Source of the DNA: Candidatus Cryptobacteroides faecigallinarum
GTDB lineage: Bacteria > Bacteroidota > Bacteroidia > Bacteroidales > UBA932
Direction of reading: 5' to 3'
Length of the DNA stretch: 54,312 nucleotides
NCBI GenBank assembly: GCA_017695015.1
Contig: JADIMD010000021.1
Span: 1 to 54,312, forward strand
The position numbers and the translations under genes were made by a program. Below, one piece after another: positions 54,166 through 54,312 of this stretch; position 1 is the first letter of the stretch; each line of letters begins with the position of its first letter. A model generated the notes under the pieces. The model was given only the letters and a program-made list of their open reading frames with translations. It did not search any database and was not told where the DNA came from.

Positions 54166-54312
54166 ATTTGGCTTTTCAACTCACTAGTGTCCGGAGAAAA
54201 ATTCTCCGACAATGTTTTAATTATTAAACATCAATAAGTTACAAGCATCAGAAAATTTTTCGATTAGAACATCAGTAACTTTGCGGTAGCCATCAAGAGG
54301 TTATCCGCAAGC
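54166..54312 (+). other. Right edge: hairpin and possible promoter, no gene
   Basis: CGGAGAA at 54192-54198 and TTCTCCG at 54202-54208 form a 7-bp stem with a 3-base loop; TTTAATTATTAAA near 54216 is a second palindrome. TAACTTTG at 54276-54283 matches the TAnnTTTG promoter consensus, so a gene probably begins just beyond the window. The GTGTCCGGAGAA stretch could be the end of an insertion sequence, but I cannot confirm that. Confidence 0.35.

Noticed and set aside
54188..54210. Terminal inverted repeat of the left-edge insertion sequence
   Set aside because: GTGTCCGGAGAA could be an insertion sequence end, but no matching end was found near 744-874 and the rest lies outside the window.

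Overview
This 54.3 kb window comes from a member of the Bacteroidota, most likely the order Bacteroidales; the genus cannot be fixed from the sequence alone. The evidence is two SusC/SusD pairs, a hybrid two-component regulator, many Bacteroidota-type lipoprotein signals, serine-type sulfatases and several TAnnTTTG-like promoter elements. No rRNA or tRNA gene was recognised. The window is two polysaccharide utilisation loci (PULs) separated and bordered by repeat-rich, mobile-element-like DNA.

Layout. (1) 1-744: 3' part of a DDE transposase running in from the left edge. (2) 875-22905, PUL1: a sulfatase-GH3 fusion, an esterase-like hydrolase, SusC, SusD, three more sulfatases, a hybrid two-component system (HTCS) regulator and a GH3 lipoprotein on the plus strand, then a convergent GH9 endoglucanase-like gene on the minus strand with a shared hairpin terminator. 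(3) 22906-27455, inter-PUL region: two copies of a modular repeat element built from exact 82-bp units, a broken PD-(D/E)XK-nuclease-like gene nested in one copy, a GNAT acetyltransferase with 12-bp repeats over its start, and a large protein of unknown function with two C-terminal membrane segments. (4) 27456-52029, PUL2: a membrane-spanning SARP/BTAD-like regulator, then SusC, SusD, a fasciclin-like lipoprotein, an Ig-like surface lipoprotein, two exported FAD-dependent oxidoreductases, a beta-helix glycosidase-like protein, a small secreted protein, GH97, an alpha/beta hydrolase, an SGNH-like hydrolase and two GH92 proteins. Most neighbours from 35701 to 48432 overlap by 1-4 bases or nearly touch, so they are probably translationally coupled. 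(5) 52030-54312: strong terminator, small hypothetical gene, another 82-bp repeat pair, a REP-associated tyrosine transposase (RAYT) and a 39-bp in-frame repeat.

How the genes work together. PUL1 reads as a system for a sulfated glycan with beta-linked (probably gluco- or xylo-configured) backbone: endo-cleavage by GH9, desulfation by four Ser-type sulfatases, exo-cleavage by two GH3 modules, import by SusCD, and sensing by the HTCS. PUL2 reads as a system for an acylated alpha-mannose- and alpha-galactose-containing glycan, with an unusual redox component and an unusual one-protein transmembrane regulator in place of an HTCS or sigma/anti-sigma pair. By eye PUL2 is clearly richer in GC than PUL1, which fits separate acquisition.

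The best candidates for undescribed biology are the 82-bp modular repeat family with an adjacent RAYT and nested cargo, the two Sec-exported flavoproteins coupled to glycosidases in PUL2, the membrane-tethered SARP-like regulator, and the sulfatase-GH3 fusion.
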